Origin: Liopterus haemorrhoidalis
Taxonomy: Eukaryota > Arthropoda > Insecta > Coleoptera > Dytiscidae
Direction of reading: 5' to 3'
DNA: 64,000 nt
Assembly (NCBI GenBank): GCA_963971575.1
Contig: OZ020611.1
Span: forward strand, 52,833,466 to 52,897,465
The translations under genes were made by a program, and so were the position numbers. Numbering within the stretch: position 1 is the stretch's first letter; every line of letters starts with the position of its first letter. Positions 1 to 11,002 of the stretch are shown here, piece after piece. The notes beneath the pieces were generated by a model, which was not told where the DNA came from, made no database searches, and was given only the letters and a program-made list of their open reading frames with translations.

Positions 1-44
1 AAATAATGTTGCCACTACATTTCCTCAATAAAATAAAAACAACT

Positions 45-212
45 AAATGTTTATTTTCCTTATAAATGCACTTTGAAAATCTCACTGCCAATAACTTTAC
101 CCCTGCCAACAACTGTACCTCTTACCCTAAATGTTTATTTTCCTTATAAATGCACTTTGAAAATCTCACTGCCAATAACTCTACCCCTGCCAACAACTGT
201 ACCTCTTACCCT
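45..212. repeat. Tandem duplication, 84-bp unit x2
   Basis: Two adjacent copies (45-128 and 129-212) are almost identical; one visible difference is T versus C in 'aactYtacccc'. The repeat lies in the EDEM2 intron that enters the window from the left. The rest of 213-810 is AT-rich intron in which I see no feature. Confidence 0.9.
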
Positions 213-813
213 ATGTATTTTTCTACTTACGTCGTGTTTCACTAACAAATAATTCGTATTAAAAAATACTGTTTTGGATTGTAGATGTATTCTAATAATA
301 ATATAGATATTTTATACAAACACGTTGAAAGCTCCTAACTCATACAAGACTTCTACGGCTATGAGTAACAAACCTAACACCCCTATTATAAGTAAATTAG
401 ACCTGTCCAGACGAAAAATGGTTTCTGCACAGTTTTATTGATGTACTCAACACTATTTGAATCGCCTCTACTACTACTATATAACTCTTTTTATTAAAGA
501 AATAATCGAGATGAACATAAGTGTTGCTTCACCCTGTATAAACCTAAATCTTGTTGAGATATTCGCGTAAATATATGGATAATTCGTTATTGGCTATTAA
601 AAAGTTATATCTATAATATTTTTTAGGATATATGAGACTGAAAAAAATATAATTCTGTTGCCACATTATCTCCATTTTGACTCGATTACAGTAAAAAATG
701 TCCCAGAAATCCAGCATATGAGTCCACTATTGGTCGCTTTCACTTAATAAATATCTAAGAAATCCGAAAAAAGTATGAAAATTCACACTTTACATTAATT
801 TTTGTCACACTTG

Positions 814-1837
814 GGGCCGAGAGTTCCAGTTCCTAATAAACTCCCTGATAGTTATTAGACACATAATATATTTATCAAGCTAATAAATTTATTGGTGATT
901 TCCAAGTTACTTAGGGATAGAGCTATACGTAAATTTGTAGAGCTAAAGTGAGATGAAATTTTGACACTGAATATTTTGACATTAAATATTTTGACATTAA
1001 ATAGTTTGACTTTACATTCAATGACATTATGTATATTTTTTGTGTTACTGTTAAAATGACAATTAAACGGCGTTCAACAAATTTTATCACAGAAAAAGAG
1101 AATATAGGAGGGATATAACAGGACAATATAGGTAGAAGAGAAGTTAATAAAAATAGCATTTTATAATACAAAAGTGAATGAAAATAAGAAGACAGCCATA
1201 TTTTGCTTTATTTTACATTCCTTAAACAATATGAATTAAACTTATCAGCCATTTTCAGACACACATCTTTATTATTCTGCCAAGAATTGCGTCTGTCTTC
1301 TTATTTTCTATCATTTTTATATAAATAGTAATGCTTAAAGTATTGTTTGTAATGTGTTGTAATCGTAATTGAAATAAATACATATATAAAAATAAAAGAC
1401 AATGTTTATTTAAAAATATATATTTATATTTTGTTCTTTATATATCACATTTACAATAAATGCTCAAAATATTCTAAAAACGGTTGTTCATAATTTATAA
1501 ATTCATCCAAACAGATCGTCGATTTCGTCAAAATACAACTAAAATGTATATAAAACACTAAAATCACCATTATAGAAATGTTTAAAAACTACACATTCGT
1601 ACATTCTTTTAAAATTATACTTTTTTTCAATTAAAATTGAAATATTAACACATTTTGCGAACTTGTTTTTGGTTATATGTCACTTTATTAAGCACTTCAT
1701 GTTGCCTATAAGTTATTAGACAAATAAGCCTATTTATTAGCAACCTAATAACTATTTCGGGGTGGAACTCTCGGAAAAAAAATTATGTTGCTAATAAACT
1801 TATTGGACAGTTTATTAGCAACTGGAACTCTCGGCCC
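814..1837. mobile_element. PIF/Harbinger-like MITE with TTG target duplication
   Basis: Inverted termini begin GGGCCGAGAGTTCCAGTT on both sides (814 and, reversed, 1837), flanked by a 3-bp duplication TTG at 811-813 and 1838-1840. The GGGCC start and 3-bp duplication fit the PIF/Harbinger group. It has no transposase ORF. Subterminal CTAATAA motifs recur near both ends. Inside are ~16-bp repeats around 'attttgacattaaat' (958-1020) and a 16-bp inverted pair, GAAAATAAGAAGACAG, at about 1179 and 1293. The element ends 28 bp before the EDEM2 exon at 1866. Confidence 0.8.
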
Positions 1838-1865
1838 TTGGTCTAAAAATGTAATTTTATTATAG

Positions 1866-2122
1866 GTGATGTAAGTACTGCCATGCGGTCACTACATAAT
1901 TACCATCAAGTTTGGAAGCAATACGGTTTTACGCCAGAATTCTATAATATTCCACAGGGAGAGGCGGGTTCTAATCGCGAGAACTATCCCCTTCGACCTG
2001 AACTAGCTGAGTCTGTGATGTACTTATATAGAGCGACCAGAGATCCATATCTGTTGGAAGTTGGTGTGGATATACTGAAGAGTATTCAACACAGTGCTAG
2101 AACACCATGTGGATATGCTACA
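1866..2122 (+). CDS. EDEM2: EDEM2, penultimate exon (GH47 mannosidase-like)
   Basis: This internal exon runs from the AG at 1864-1865 to the GTAAGT donor at 2123. It starts with the last two bases of a codon and encodes 85 full codons. It reads through GH47 landmarks: [20 protein letters not shown], then [18 protein letters not shown] with its conserved acidic residue, then TPCGYAT. EDEM proteins act in the ER lumen, trimming mannose from misfolded glycoproteins so that they enter ER-associated degradation. Upstream exons with the signal peptide lie outside the window. EDEM2 is preferred over EDEM1/3 because of the [11 protein letters not shown] and PEFYNIPQG wording and the short C-terminal end in the next exon. 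The phase 0 junction joins cleanly to the next exon. Confidence 0.9.
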
Positions 2123-2262
2123 GTAAGTGGGAACAAATATTTTAATTTGGTTGTTTGACCCGCATATGGAAACTATATTGAGATTTCGATGTACTGAAAC
2201 ACATTGCTTGAAAAATATATTCCTATATAATCTGATAAGAGAAAGAAATCGCTTCACGGTTA

Positions 2263-2673
2263 TACCGGGTGAATTATTTAAGAAGCGACATACATGTTTC
2301 ACATATAATATTAATGAAGTGAGTTATTTCATTTGCAACATAGCAAATTATAAAAGCTAGCTCATATCCATGGCAACAGATATGCAGTGGTAATTAGATA
2401 TAAAAGTTATTTGACATGATAAAGTTCCTAGACGGCTAAAAAATAGTAAATTAGAAACAATAAATGAATTTTTATTAGTTTGTTTTATATTTACATACAA
2501 ACAAAAATGATGATGTCCTTAGTAGCTAAGCCCAAAAAATATTTAAAAAAATAATATATTGTCTTTTCTATCGACACGATAAGCATTTATGACTATGTTG
2601 CTTTTGAAATAACTCACTTCATTAACATTATATGTGAAACATGTATGTTGCTCCTTAAATAATTCACCCGGTA
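2263..2673. mobile_element. Foldback-type MITE with TA target duplication in EDEM2 intron
   Basis: Inverted arms of about 82 bp (2263-2345 and 2592-2673) begin TACCGGGTGAATTATTTAAG and are flanked by TA on each side, as expected for a Tc1/mariner-type non-autonomous element. Short ORFs across it on both strands are reflections of the same palindromic arms, not genes. The remaining intron sequence (2674-3477) shows nothing else. Confidence 0.7.
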
Positions 2674-3477
2674 TATAAATAGTATGAAACAATCCCATAA
2701 TTTTGACATCTATCATGGGCGAAATAGACAAAAAACGTTTTTCTTAAATTTTTCTCTTGTTTTTCTCCGCTAGAGTTTAGTTGGCTTACTAAATTAACTA
2801 TGTACATAATCAAAACTCGTATATGTTAAAAGAAGTACTGGATTGTCGCGAACCATCCCAGAAATTGACTAGAATTATGTCAGATATTGTATCTATTTTT
2901 AACACTTCGGAATGAAATGAAATTATTAATTTTAAAATTAAATGAAATGAAATCATTAATCCGACTGTTTTGATAAAATGTATAAATGGTCTTGACGCGA
3001 CTTTTTCCATTGTCCGATTGTATGTAGTAAAAAAGAAAAAATCCTTTCGATACTTGCAAATCTAGGATAGGTGAATGTGTCGCCAACTTATACTGATAAA
3101 ATGCCTGTAATTCTTTCTAATAATAATAAATAATAAAGAACGTGAACTGAGTATCAACGGACGAATAATAGTTTTTAAAAAAGTTTAATTTGAACGAATG
3201 AAAATCTATATGTCAATTGAATCTACATGAATTTTAACAAAAAATAATTACAAAAAAATGTTATTATGGCAAGTGATGGGGAAAATTTTTCGCAGGCTTT
3301 TCAAAATTGTGTCTGAAATTATGTAGCTTCGGTTGGTATCATCAAGCGAGTTAATGTCCTATCGCAATTGCTGTCCTAGACTTCACCATCTAGAAATTAC
3401 TAGAACCGACAAAACCCTGAAATGTGTGAGATTCACACTTCAAATTAATTTAAAAATAACATAACATTTTGTTTTAG

Positions 3478-4218
3478 ATCAAAGATGTAAGAGATCACCG
3501 TAAAGAAGACAGAATGGAATCATTTTTCTTAGCCGAAACCACAAAATACCTCTACTTACTTTTCGATACTGATAATTTCATACACAACAAAGGTGACCAT
3601 GGAACTATCATAAATACTCCAAACGGAGAATGCATCGTAGATGCTGGTGGATACATATTTAACACCGAAGCCCACCCGATAGACCCTGGTGCTTTGCACT
3701 GCTGTAGCGAAGTTCCTAATTTAAAATTATTTGATATTAATAAATTAGATTCAAACAGAAGATTGTTTAGAGGTGATGCAATAGAGGAAAGAAGACATAG
3801 AATGCATGAAATAGAGAAACAGAATAAAGAAAAGGTTGTTGAGAAACAAGATTTTCAAGAAAAAGATTTAAGTGAAGGCGTTGGAACAGTTGAACCAATT
3901 AGTGAAACAGATGAAAATTCTGATGTTACGCCTGATAAAATACAAACTGTTTCTAATGTTGAATCTGGTGAAAATGAATCTCAGTTTTCTGAAGAAGTAT
4001 TTGATAGTACTTTTAAGATTTTGCCGGAGTTTGTTAATCAGTTTTTGCATCAAAATATTAGGCCGAAGTTTGATCCACAATTGATGTTAGAAAGAGTTAG
4101 AACTGATAAAAAATATCCACATAATAGCACTTGGGAAAATAGCTATCAGTTGTTGACTTGTGAAGCTCAGCCATTTTTACAAAAAATGTCTATTATGGGT
4201 GAATTTTTCAATAGTTAA
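3478..4218 (+). CDS. EDEM2: EDEM2, terminal exon
   Basis: The acceptor tttgttttag precedes 3478, and the exon reads 246 codons to TAA at 4216-4218. It opens with [20 protein letters not shown]; the glutamates of ESFFLAET and the NTEAHPI motif (calcium-binding Thr of GH47) are intact. After the catalytic core (about residue 85) comes an acidic, poorly conserved stretch rich in E, K and S. The exon then closes with a short conserved tail, [13 protein letters not shown]...GEFF, typical of EDEM2. There is no KDEL or membrane segment. Two transposon-bearing introns flank the penultimate exon. A likely poly(A) signal ATTAAA is at 4265-4270. Confidence 0.92.
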   Translation: MKDVRDHRKEDRMESFFLAETTKYLYLLFDTDNFIHNKGDHGTIINTPNGECIVDAGGYIFNTEAHPIDPGALHCCSEVPNLKLFDINKLDSNRRLFRGDAIEERRHRMHEIEKQNKEKVVEKQDFQEKDLSEGVGTVEPISETDENSDVTPDKIQTVSNVESGENESQFSEEVFDSTFKILPEFVNQFLHQNIRPKFDPQLMLERVRTDKKYPHNSTWENSYQLLTCEAQPFLQKMSIMGEFFNS

Positions 4219-4779
4219 TTTATTTATTGTACATATCTAATTGTTGTATACATAATATTTTTAAATTAAATTGTTTATTATCGTAACTTTTCTTTCTCTT
4301 AAATGTATCTTTAAGAATTGGATTCACCGTTAGTCGAAAACCTTACTTCGAGCTTTTCGACTTCTGCTGTCCTATATTCTTACTAACCTAATCTAACTTA
4401 ATTAGCTGTCTTTGGCAGGTCATTGTTAACACTGCCCGCCATTCGGTCATTGTACATATATGCATGGAGCTTATAAAAACTTTTCCATGTATAAAAAAAA
4501 GACAAAGGGTAAGAGATATTTTAATGTGATAAATAAACAGAAACCATTGTTTTAGAGCCACTGACAATTCTTGAATTTTTTAGTGAAGTTGTTATGTGCT
4601 GCCCTCTATATAGAGCTTTCAGTGACTTGTACGCAAGTCCACCTAAATATACAATAAAAGATATATAGGTATATCAAAAACAATTTACCATTGTAAATAT
4701 TTTAGTAGCTTATAACACACAATGTAAAATCTACTACTAACTTAAATCGAAGACGCACTCCGTCATTTGAATTACATTA
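4219..4779. other. EDEM2 3' flank, no gene seen
   Basis: This is the 3'UTR and AT-rich intergenic DNA. Apart from the poly(A) signal near 4265 I see no coding or repeat structure. Confidence 0.6.
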
Positions 4780-5300
4780 AAAACTACGTACGCGTGCGCA
4801 GTTAAGCCGTCACGTGATTTTAATGCATAGCCGACAACGTTTTAAGAACTGCAAAAACTCTAATGTTTAAAAACATTTTGACGCGATTTTTGCCAAAAAA
4901 TATTTCCCGTTTTTTTGTCTCCTACTCTATTACGTAAAGGGATTGGTATAAAAATACAACCATTGACGAGGACCGCGTGACTATTTAAATGTACATCTTG
5001 TTTTTAATAAACGTATATTGAAGGAGATATTAGGAATCGGTGGTTGTCAGCCTTTCGCAAACCAACGCCCCTTTTCAGTCGAACGCGACACTGTTATGAC
5101 CAGTGGTTGTCGACCTTTCGCAAGCAAACGCACCCTTCCAATAAAACGCGACATTGCTTTCGCCCTCCCCCCTTGCTTAACAGGCACACCACTGCAAAAC
5201 AACACAAGAAATCCATATCATCAAAGACTACAAAACAATATCCAAACTACTGAGTCACTGAAACCATTATGGTTATTTATGTCGTCTAGGTTTCCATAAA
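4780..5300 (+). other. Possible LTR fragment with a 63-bp tandem repeat
   Basis: A TATA-like GGTATAAAAATAC at 4945 and an AATAAA at 5006 lie 59 bp apart, the layout of a retroelement LTR. They are followed by two copies (about 5041 and 5104) of a GC-richer 63-bp unit beginning TGGTTGTC and containing CCTTTCGCAA. I could not find matching TG...CA ends or a target duplication, so the LTR reading is an inference. The open frames here encode no known domain. 5301-5669 shows nothing. Confidence 0.3.
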
Positions 5301-5669
5301 AACTGGAGTGAATTTCTTATATATATATATTTATGAATATTACGCAGTTTTTATACAAAAACAAAAATCTATTAATATAAAAAATAATTTATAACATAAC
5401 TTCTAGTCTTCTTTTCTTTCTCAAAATTCGCCTATTAGCTTAGAATTAGCAAGAAGCGGCCGAGCGAACGCTTACCTTGCAAATATATCGGACAGTTTAA
5501 CATAGAATGAATACAGATAAGGCTAGCGACGGACACACCGCTAGACATGGCTTATGTATATTGAGAACTGACACGCTCGAATACGCAGTCTGGTGGTCAA
5601 ATATTGTACTAGGCGCTCTAGTACTGTTTGAACTTATTACATATGTTCTAGTGTTGAATTTTTGTTAGA

Positions 5670-5935
5670 ATGTCGACAGAAGTTGTGAAAAACTATAAAA
5701 GTAGAACAAATTGTAGTGTTTTTGGTTGTCATTCAAGACAGGACGAAAATAGCCATATTAGTTTTTTCTTTTCTTAAGAAAAATGGAGGGAAAGTTAATA
5801 TTAAGTTCAGATTGGGAAAAGATTTGGCTATGGACAGGAAGGAAGGCATGGGAATATATTTTGAGTTACGGCAAAAAAGAAACTGATACTATGCGAGTTT
5901 GTTCATTGCATTTGTCGCAGAAAAACAAAACTGCA
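5670..5935 (+). pseudogene. Decayed THAP-type zinc-finger sequence
   Basis: An ATG at 5670 opens a 35-codon frame with the first half of a THAP finger: C15 and C20 in NCSVFGCHSRQ, then HISFFF. It stops at 5775-5777. A second frame, shifted by 2, continues from about 5783 with W residues and the closing C-x2-H of RVCSLHLSQKN. Together they carry the C2CH pattern of a THAP DNA-binding domain, which is found in P-element transposases and derived host proteins. The frame break and early stop make it non-functional as one protein unless a short intron was missed. 5936-6619 holds nothing I recognise. Confidence 0.55.
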
Positions 5936-6619
5936 CTAATATGCTTGCACCTGCAAGTTGCATATTCAACTTTTAGCTGCTCCTGTCTAACTAAAACTAA
6001 TTTTATTTCATGAGGCAATGAACATTATGCACTTGTTTGCAAACAAAATCCATATATTGTAAATTCAAATGACCGACACTCAGATGTACCACATAAGATT
6101 ACGTGCCCGGCATTTAACACCTGCTCAACTACAAATTACACTTCAATAAACCTCCTGAAATTAAACTTTAAATACTGTAATTTGATGCCCACCTTCTGTT
6201 ATACACTTCAATACATGTGTAGCGCTTAAAAATTTAAAAATTTCGCAAATATTTACTCGCATTTTCATAAAATAAAAATGTACTGTGCTTAAATTAACCT
6301 GTTCGCTATTAGCATATTGACAGCTGAGTACTAGAGACGACAGCCATATTGCCTTGGAGCACAGCGCCGCCACCGGTAATGTCACTTCTCAATAGGCAAA
6401 CGACAATACTCGCATTCAGGTGCATATTTTCAGCACGAAACTACTTACGCAATATAAAATGATAAAAATTATGCTATCTAATTCAAAAATACTGAATATT
6501 ATGCATTTTTTTTTCATAAATACTGAATTATTTGTTATAGAGAATATTAAATTAAAAAAAAAATACAATAAATGCACTGCGATATCGAGCGCACGCCACT
6601 GAATTTAATTAAAATAAGC

Positions 6620-6915
6620 ATGTGGCTGCAAGCGTTAAATCGTTTTGTATATCCTGATTGACCTCTAAGCAAGAGTATGGATGTGAGTTCAACTCCTTTT
6701 TATGTCAAATAATTTGTGTAAAAAATATTAATACAAATTACAGGTACTGCTTAGACTTGCGTAACTGGGGGTGCCTTTCTGTGTACGCTAAAAACTGGAC
6801 GTAATACTGACCATATTACTCCTGAATGTATACAGATTGAAAATATGCTCATGAAAACTGGAAACAGGAGGCTTGGGTAAACCTCGGGCTGTCGCACCAA
6901 TGATGAATAGAAAAT
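6620..6915 (+). mobile_element. SINE-like repeat with tRNA-type head
   Basis: The copy starts with GTGGCTGCAAGCGTTAAATCG and has a B-box-like GAGTTCAACTCC at about 6690. It then has a body beginning TTCTGTGTACGCTAAAAA and ends near GGCTGTCGCACCAATGATGA. The same head and body recur at 50575-50725, so this is a dispersed family. The tRNA-derived assignment rests on the B-box-like motif and is an inference. 6916-7732 is AT-rich with no feature seen. Confidence 0.5.
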
Positions 6916-8022
6916 TAACTAAATTTTGTAAATGATCTAATCCAATTTCGAAAAATTATTGATTTATTCAGACACTATAGTAACATAGTAACAAATTATA
7001 TTATTAATAAAATGTCAAATTTGACAAACCATGTCAAGAAAAAAATTCCAAATTTTTAGTTTTACATAAAACGTTTCTTATTATAAATGTAAAATTAGCA
7101 GTCATATATGTATCCTACTGTATTTAATAATGTAAACTTAATAATGGTAAATTACTATAGCGCTATAACAGAGAGAGAAGGAAAGGAACGCTACAAAGGT
7201 AAAAATCCTAGATATATTAATTATATAAATTAGTCTTGCAATACTCTAAAACCATTTACATTTTATAATACACCGTAATATAATACAGAGTGCGTATGCT
7301 AAATAATTTAGATGACATCTGTTGTTTTATTGTTGACCATTATTTGTAGACAGAAGTCTTCTACTTTGAATAGATTTCAGTGGCGTACCGAGGAGTTGGC
7401 GACAAGATTTGCGAGCTGCTATTAACAGCACCAGTTTAAAAAACAATATAAAAAACATTTCTTTTTATATTCATAGAGGAAACAGGAATCCTCGCAATAC
7501 CTTTATAATTTTTGAATGCTTCAAATATTGAACAACTTTTTAGGGGTTGTAGAACCAATGAACCATCGAAACCTTATACGGTTGATTTTGTATTGTTAAA
7601 AAAAATAACTTTTTGTGAATGTAATGTGCATTAAATGAAAGGTCTTGAAGAGTATTTTAACGATCAAAAGATATTATTTTTAGATACATATCGTTTTATT
7701 TTATGTGTAAACAAACTTTTGTCACCCTAAATTTAATCTAAAAATAAGCAGTGTGAACCGAAATTATTCTTCTTCATGGCACTACAACCCGTCGTAGTTT
7801 CATGAAGTGCCTTGGCCTCCTTTATTAGCCTCTTCCATAAAACTCTGTCAATGGCAACTTGTCTCCAATTGTTGATGCTCAGCTGTAGTAGGTCACGCTG
7901 CACATTGTCCATCCACTCTCTTCGCCGTCTGCCTGCGCTTCTTTTACCAAGCGGAGTTCTTAAGATTAATTTCGTAGTCGATCTTCTGTTGTTCATTCCC
8001 TATACATGACCTAGCCATCTGA

Positions 8023-9393
8023 TGGCCGGTATTATAAAAACATAACTTAAGACCCAACTAAATAGTTGTAAACTAAATTTAGTTGATAACTAATATAACA
8101 AGTTATTTAATTTCGGTATTATAAATCAGAACAGCCAACTAATCAACTAGTTCGCAACTGAAATAATTTAGTCTCAAGATTTACCGACCGAACGTTAGTA
8201 TACAACTGACCGGTAGATGCCTATACTATATTTCGCGGTTTTTCTGTTGTAGCTTTAACAGTTTAACGTTTATAACCTATAATTTTGACAGTGAAAAAGA
8301 ATTCGTAGAAGTTAAAAAGTATTTCAAATGGAAAAAAAAGGGATAGAGGCAAAAAATATACAGAAATTGAAAAAGAACGATTAATAGATATAATGTAATA
8401 TAAGTTAAGGACTTTATTTAATTATCAATTAATTCAAAAATAGATAAAACAGTATCTTTTGAAAACCGAAATCTGTGTTTAAATTATTCATTATTATAAT
8501 ACTTAAATTGGTGTCTTCTTTCAAGAAATTTTCTAGGCTGACGTATTCTTGAATTTTCATCATTATTACTGTCAGAAATACTGTTTACGGATGGTGATGA
8601 TACACTACTGACAAATGATACTGATGACCTAACCTGTAAATTTTGTGTTGTTTATATATATATAAATCTATTCATATGTATTTTTTTTTTTATGTACAAT
8701 ATTATTACTTACTTTGCAGTTATTAATTATCAAATATATATTTTAGTATAAATAGTAAAAACAAATTATTTCAATGTATAAAAATGCTAACTATTTAAGT
8801 GTAATACAAATAAAGTTGCAAACTATAATTTAGTACCCAGAAAATCTGTCAAATAATTTAGTTTGTACAATCTGTTCCAAACGGTTAGGCGGAACTAGAT
8901 TTTGCAATCTAGTTACTTTCATCGTTTAAATCGTGCTTTTCGACCGTTTTGTTTAAGCTTTGTAAATCATACTTACAATAAACATTTTTTGGTAAAGGTT
9001 AATATCATTTTAAATTGTCATTTTCTTTATATTTTGATTTTTTGTATCATTCTTAATACAAATTTCCCATTTATTAATATTTTTGTCATTAAAATATATA
9101 AAAAATAATAATTTAATTTTGACATGTCATTCGTTTCCATGGTTTCATGGTTGGAATTTTAAATTGTGACATTCCAACGTGAAAAATGAAATAACCGAAG
9201 CAAGATCCCTTCTCGTGACAACCTAAAAGAACGAAATTCCCATTTAGTTCCGCCTAACCGTTTGGAACAGACTGTAGATTTAGTTGGTAACTTTTTTAAA
9301 ACAAATTTTATAATACCGAAATCTATGGGTTAAATTAGTTTTACTCTTAACTAAAATTTTGTAGCAAACTATTTTGCTTTATAATACCGGCCA
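8023..9393. mobile_element. PIF/Harbinger-like element with TGA duplication
   Basis: The inverted termini are TGGCCGGTATTATAAA at both ends. They are flanked by TGA at 8020-8022 and 9394-9396, a 3-bp duplication of TNA type. Removing the insert and one TGA restores continuity of the surrounding LINE. It has no transposase ORF, and a Tc1-like MITE sits inside it. Confidence 0.82.
8868..9274. mobile_element. Tc1/mariner-type MITE (TATTCCAAACG family), divergent copy
   Basis: The termini are CARTCTGTTCCAAACGGTTA, inverted at both ends, with TA target duplications at 8866-8867 and 9275-9276. The next bases, GGCGGAACTA, are shared with the copies at 17177, 29249 and 29763. It is nested inside the Harbinger-like element at 8023-9393 and has no coding capacity. 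Confidence 0.8.
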
Positions 9394-9741
9394 TGAGTGT
9401 TCTTACTCTAACCATTTTGACTACATCTGGTTCTTGATATATCTTGTTCATGGTTGTATCTTATGTGCCAACAATTTTTTCTCGGACTGGTCCAAGTATG
9501 CGGCGAAGTATTTTCTTTTCGAAGGATCCGAGTAGTCTTTCAGATTGCTTCGTTAAGCACCATGTTTCTAATCTGTACAAATATATTTAGTTTAATTATT
9601 ATGTATTGAGGATAAATTTTAGTTTTCTACTCAAGGTGCTTGATCTTAAAAGTTTTTAAAAGATAAAATAAATTCTATTAGCAAAACTTATAGGTTTTAT
9701 TATTTCTTCTAGAAGATCATTTGATTGATTAACATTGGCCC

Positions 9742-9894
9742 CAGTGGCGGACTTTCGCAAAGACAAAAAAGACAATTGTCTTGGGCCCGTAATTTTAAAG
9801 GGCCCAACGAACCCTTCCCCTTTGAACGCCTCCTAGGTTGAGGGTCCGTAAATCAAAAATGTCTTGGGCCCGGCAAAGGCTTAATCCGCCACTG
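9742..9894. mobile_element. hAT MITE, 153 bp
   Basis: The termini are CAGTGGCGGA (both ends, inverted). A perfect 8-bp target duplication, ATTGGCCC, lies at 9734-9741 and 9895-9902. The element is inserted within the RTE LINE relic. Confidence 0.92.
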
Positions 9895-10159
9895 ATTGGC
9901 CCTAGGTACGCGAAACTTTTTACTTTCTCAAACTTGTAATTTCCTATGACTAAGAAATCTTTATTGTTCTTAAGTGGATCTTTTGAACACTTCCATGTAT
10001 TTAGTTTTCGACTTTTTTTATCTCAAGTCCAGCTATCCGAAATAATTACTTATAAACAGGAATAGAATATTTTTCGAGAAATATGTAGGTTATGTGTCAC
10101 TGAAAAAATTAATTATTTAAAAAAAATGCATTATGTTATATCAAATAAAAGCTCTTGGA

Positions 10160-10400
10160 ACGTAGATTAAGGATTATAAAATACTGTTTGAAAAACTTTT
10201 TTAGAAGCAATTTTTGCCACTGAGGAGCCTTTTGAATTGAATGGGAGATTTTTTTTTTTTTTTGTGCTATATGTTATTTCATGCATTTTCGCCATCGAAA
10301 CCGCACAAGTATGCATCCGTACATTGTCTTGGTGGATGAGCATTTTCTTCTTGACCAAATGTGGGCTTTTTTTCTTGATTTCTTCGCTCAACCGGTACAA
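10160..10400 (-). mobile_element. Mariner transposase fragment
   Basis: The - strand frame reads EEIKKKSPHLVKKKMLIHQD and then an N at the usual QDNA position, followed by SMAKMHEI. This is the segment around the second catalytic aspartate of mariner (DD34D) transposases. The protein breaks off in a poly-lysine/T-tract, and no inverted repeats were found. 10401-10700 may be further decayed sequence; I cannot assign it. Confidence 0.7.
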
Positions 10401-10704
10401 TAATATTATTTGTTTTGTCGAGAACTATCTAGAAATATAAGTTCTATGCAACCGGATAAGAAGTATGGAAGTTATGAAAGCACTGTGCTTCAGAATCAAA
10501 ATGTCGCTATATATACGTCAAAAGTAAAAGCAGAAATTAATCCAACGATCAAAATCGAATAGATCGCATCCTGACTAATCCAAAAATGTGCCACAAGCCA
10601 GTGTGGAAAGGTGCAGGGTGTTTTCATTGAAAACGCATGAGGGCTGACGCGGCAAAGACGAAAATGGAGCTCAGTACAATATAACAGGAGGATCACGCGA
10701 ACTT

Positions 10705-10850
10705 ACCTTAATTTTTTCCTTTTTTTTTGATCATCATTTCGATCCAATTTTTTTTTTGTCATTACTTCGATCTATCTTGTTGTTTTTGGTCATCACTTTG
10801 ATTCGTCTATATTTTTCTTTGGTCATTATTTCGATCCGTCTTTTTTTAGC
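10705..10850. repeat. Tandem repeat, about 4 units of 36-42 bp
   Basis: Units contain a poly-T run followed by GGTCATCAYTTCGATYCGTC or close variants (about 10727, 10758, 10790, 10824). They loosely resemble the poly-T minisatellite module at 20740, 36315 and 59930. The repeat lies just upstream of the kinase gene. Confidence 0.6.
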
Positions 10851-11002
10851 TAACGAGTTGCGTCATAATCATAGCAAATTCCGAGTGACAAATGCCCATA
10901 ATTTTCGAGGATTCGTTAACACGTACAAAATTAATTTTTATTCTATTTTTTTCAGCAACGAAGTTTTCAAAAGCTTCGGTTTTACTGATGGTACTATAAA
11001 GT

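Larger units (their letters stand above)
7733..10060 (-). mobile_element. RTE-type LINE relic, split by nested insertions
   Basis: Read on the - strand, three blocks form one decayed reverse-transcriptase C-terminal region. 10060-9903 gives KFEKVKSFAYLGAN; 9741-9397 gives YRLETWCLTKQSERLLGSF and KILRRILGPV; 8019-7733 gives RWLGHV, GKRSAGRRRREWMDNVQRDL and a final NWRQVAIDR. This is the order of an RTE-clade ORF end. Stops (for example within RWLGHV*G) and frame breaks show it is dead. The gaps are exactly a hAT MITE (9742-9894) and a Harbinger-like element (8023-9393). Confidence 0.8.
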
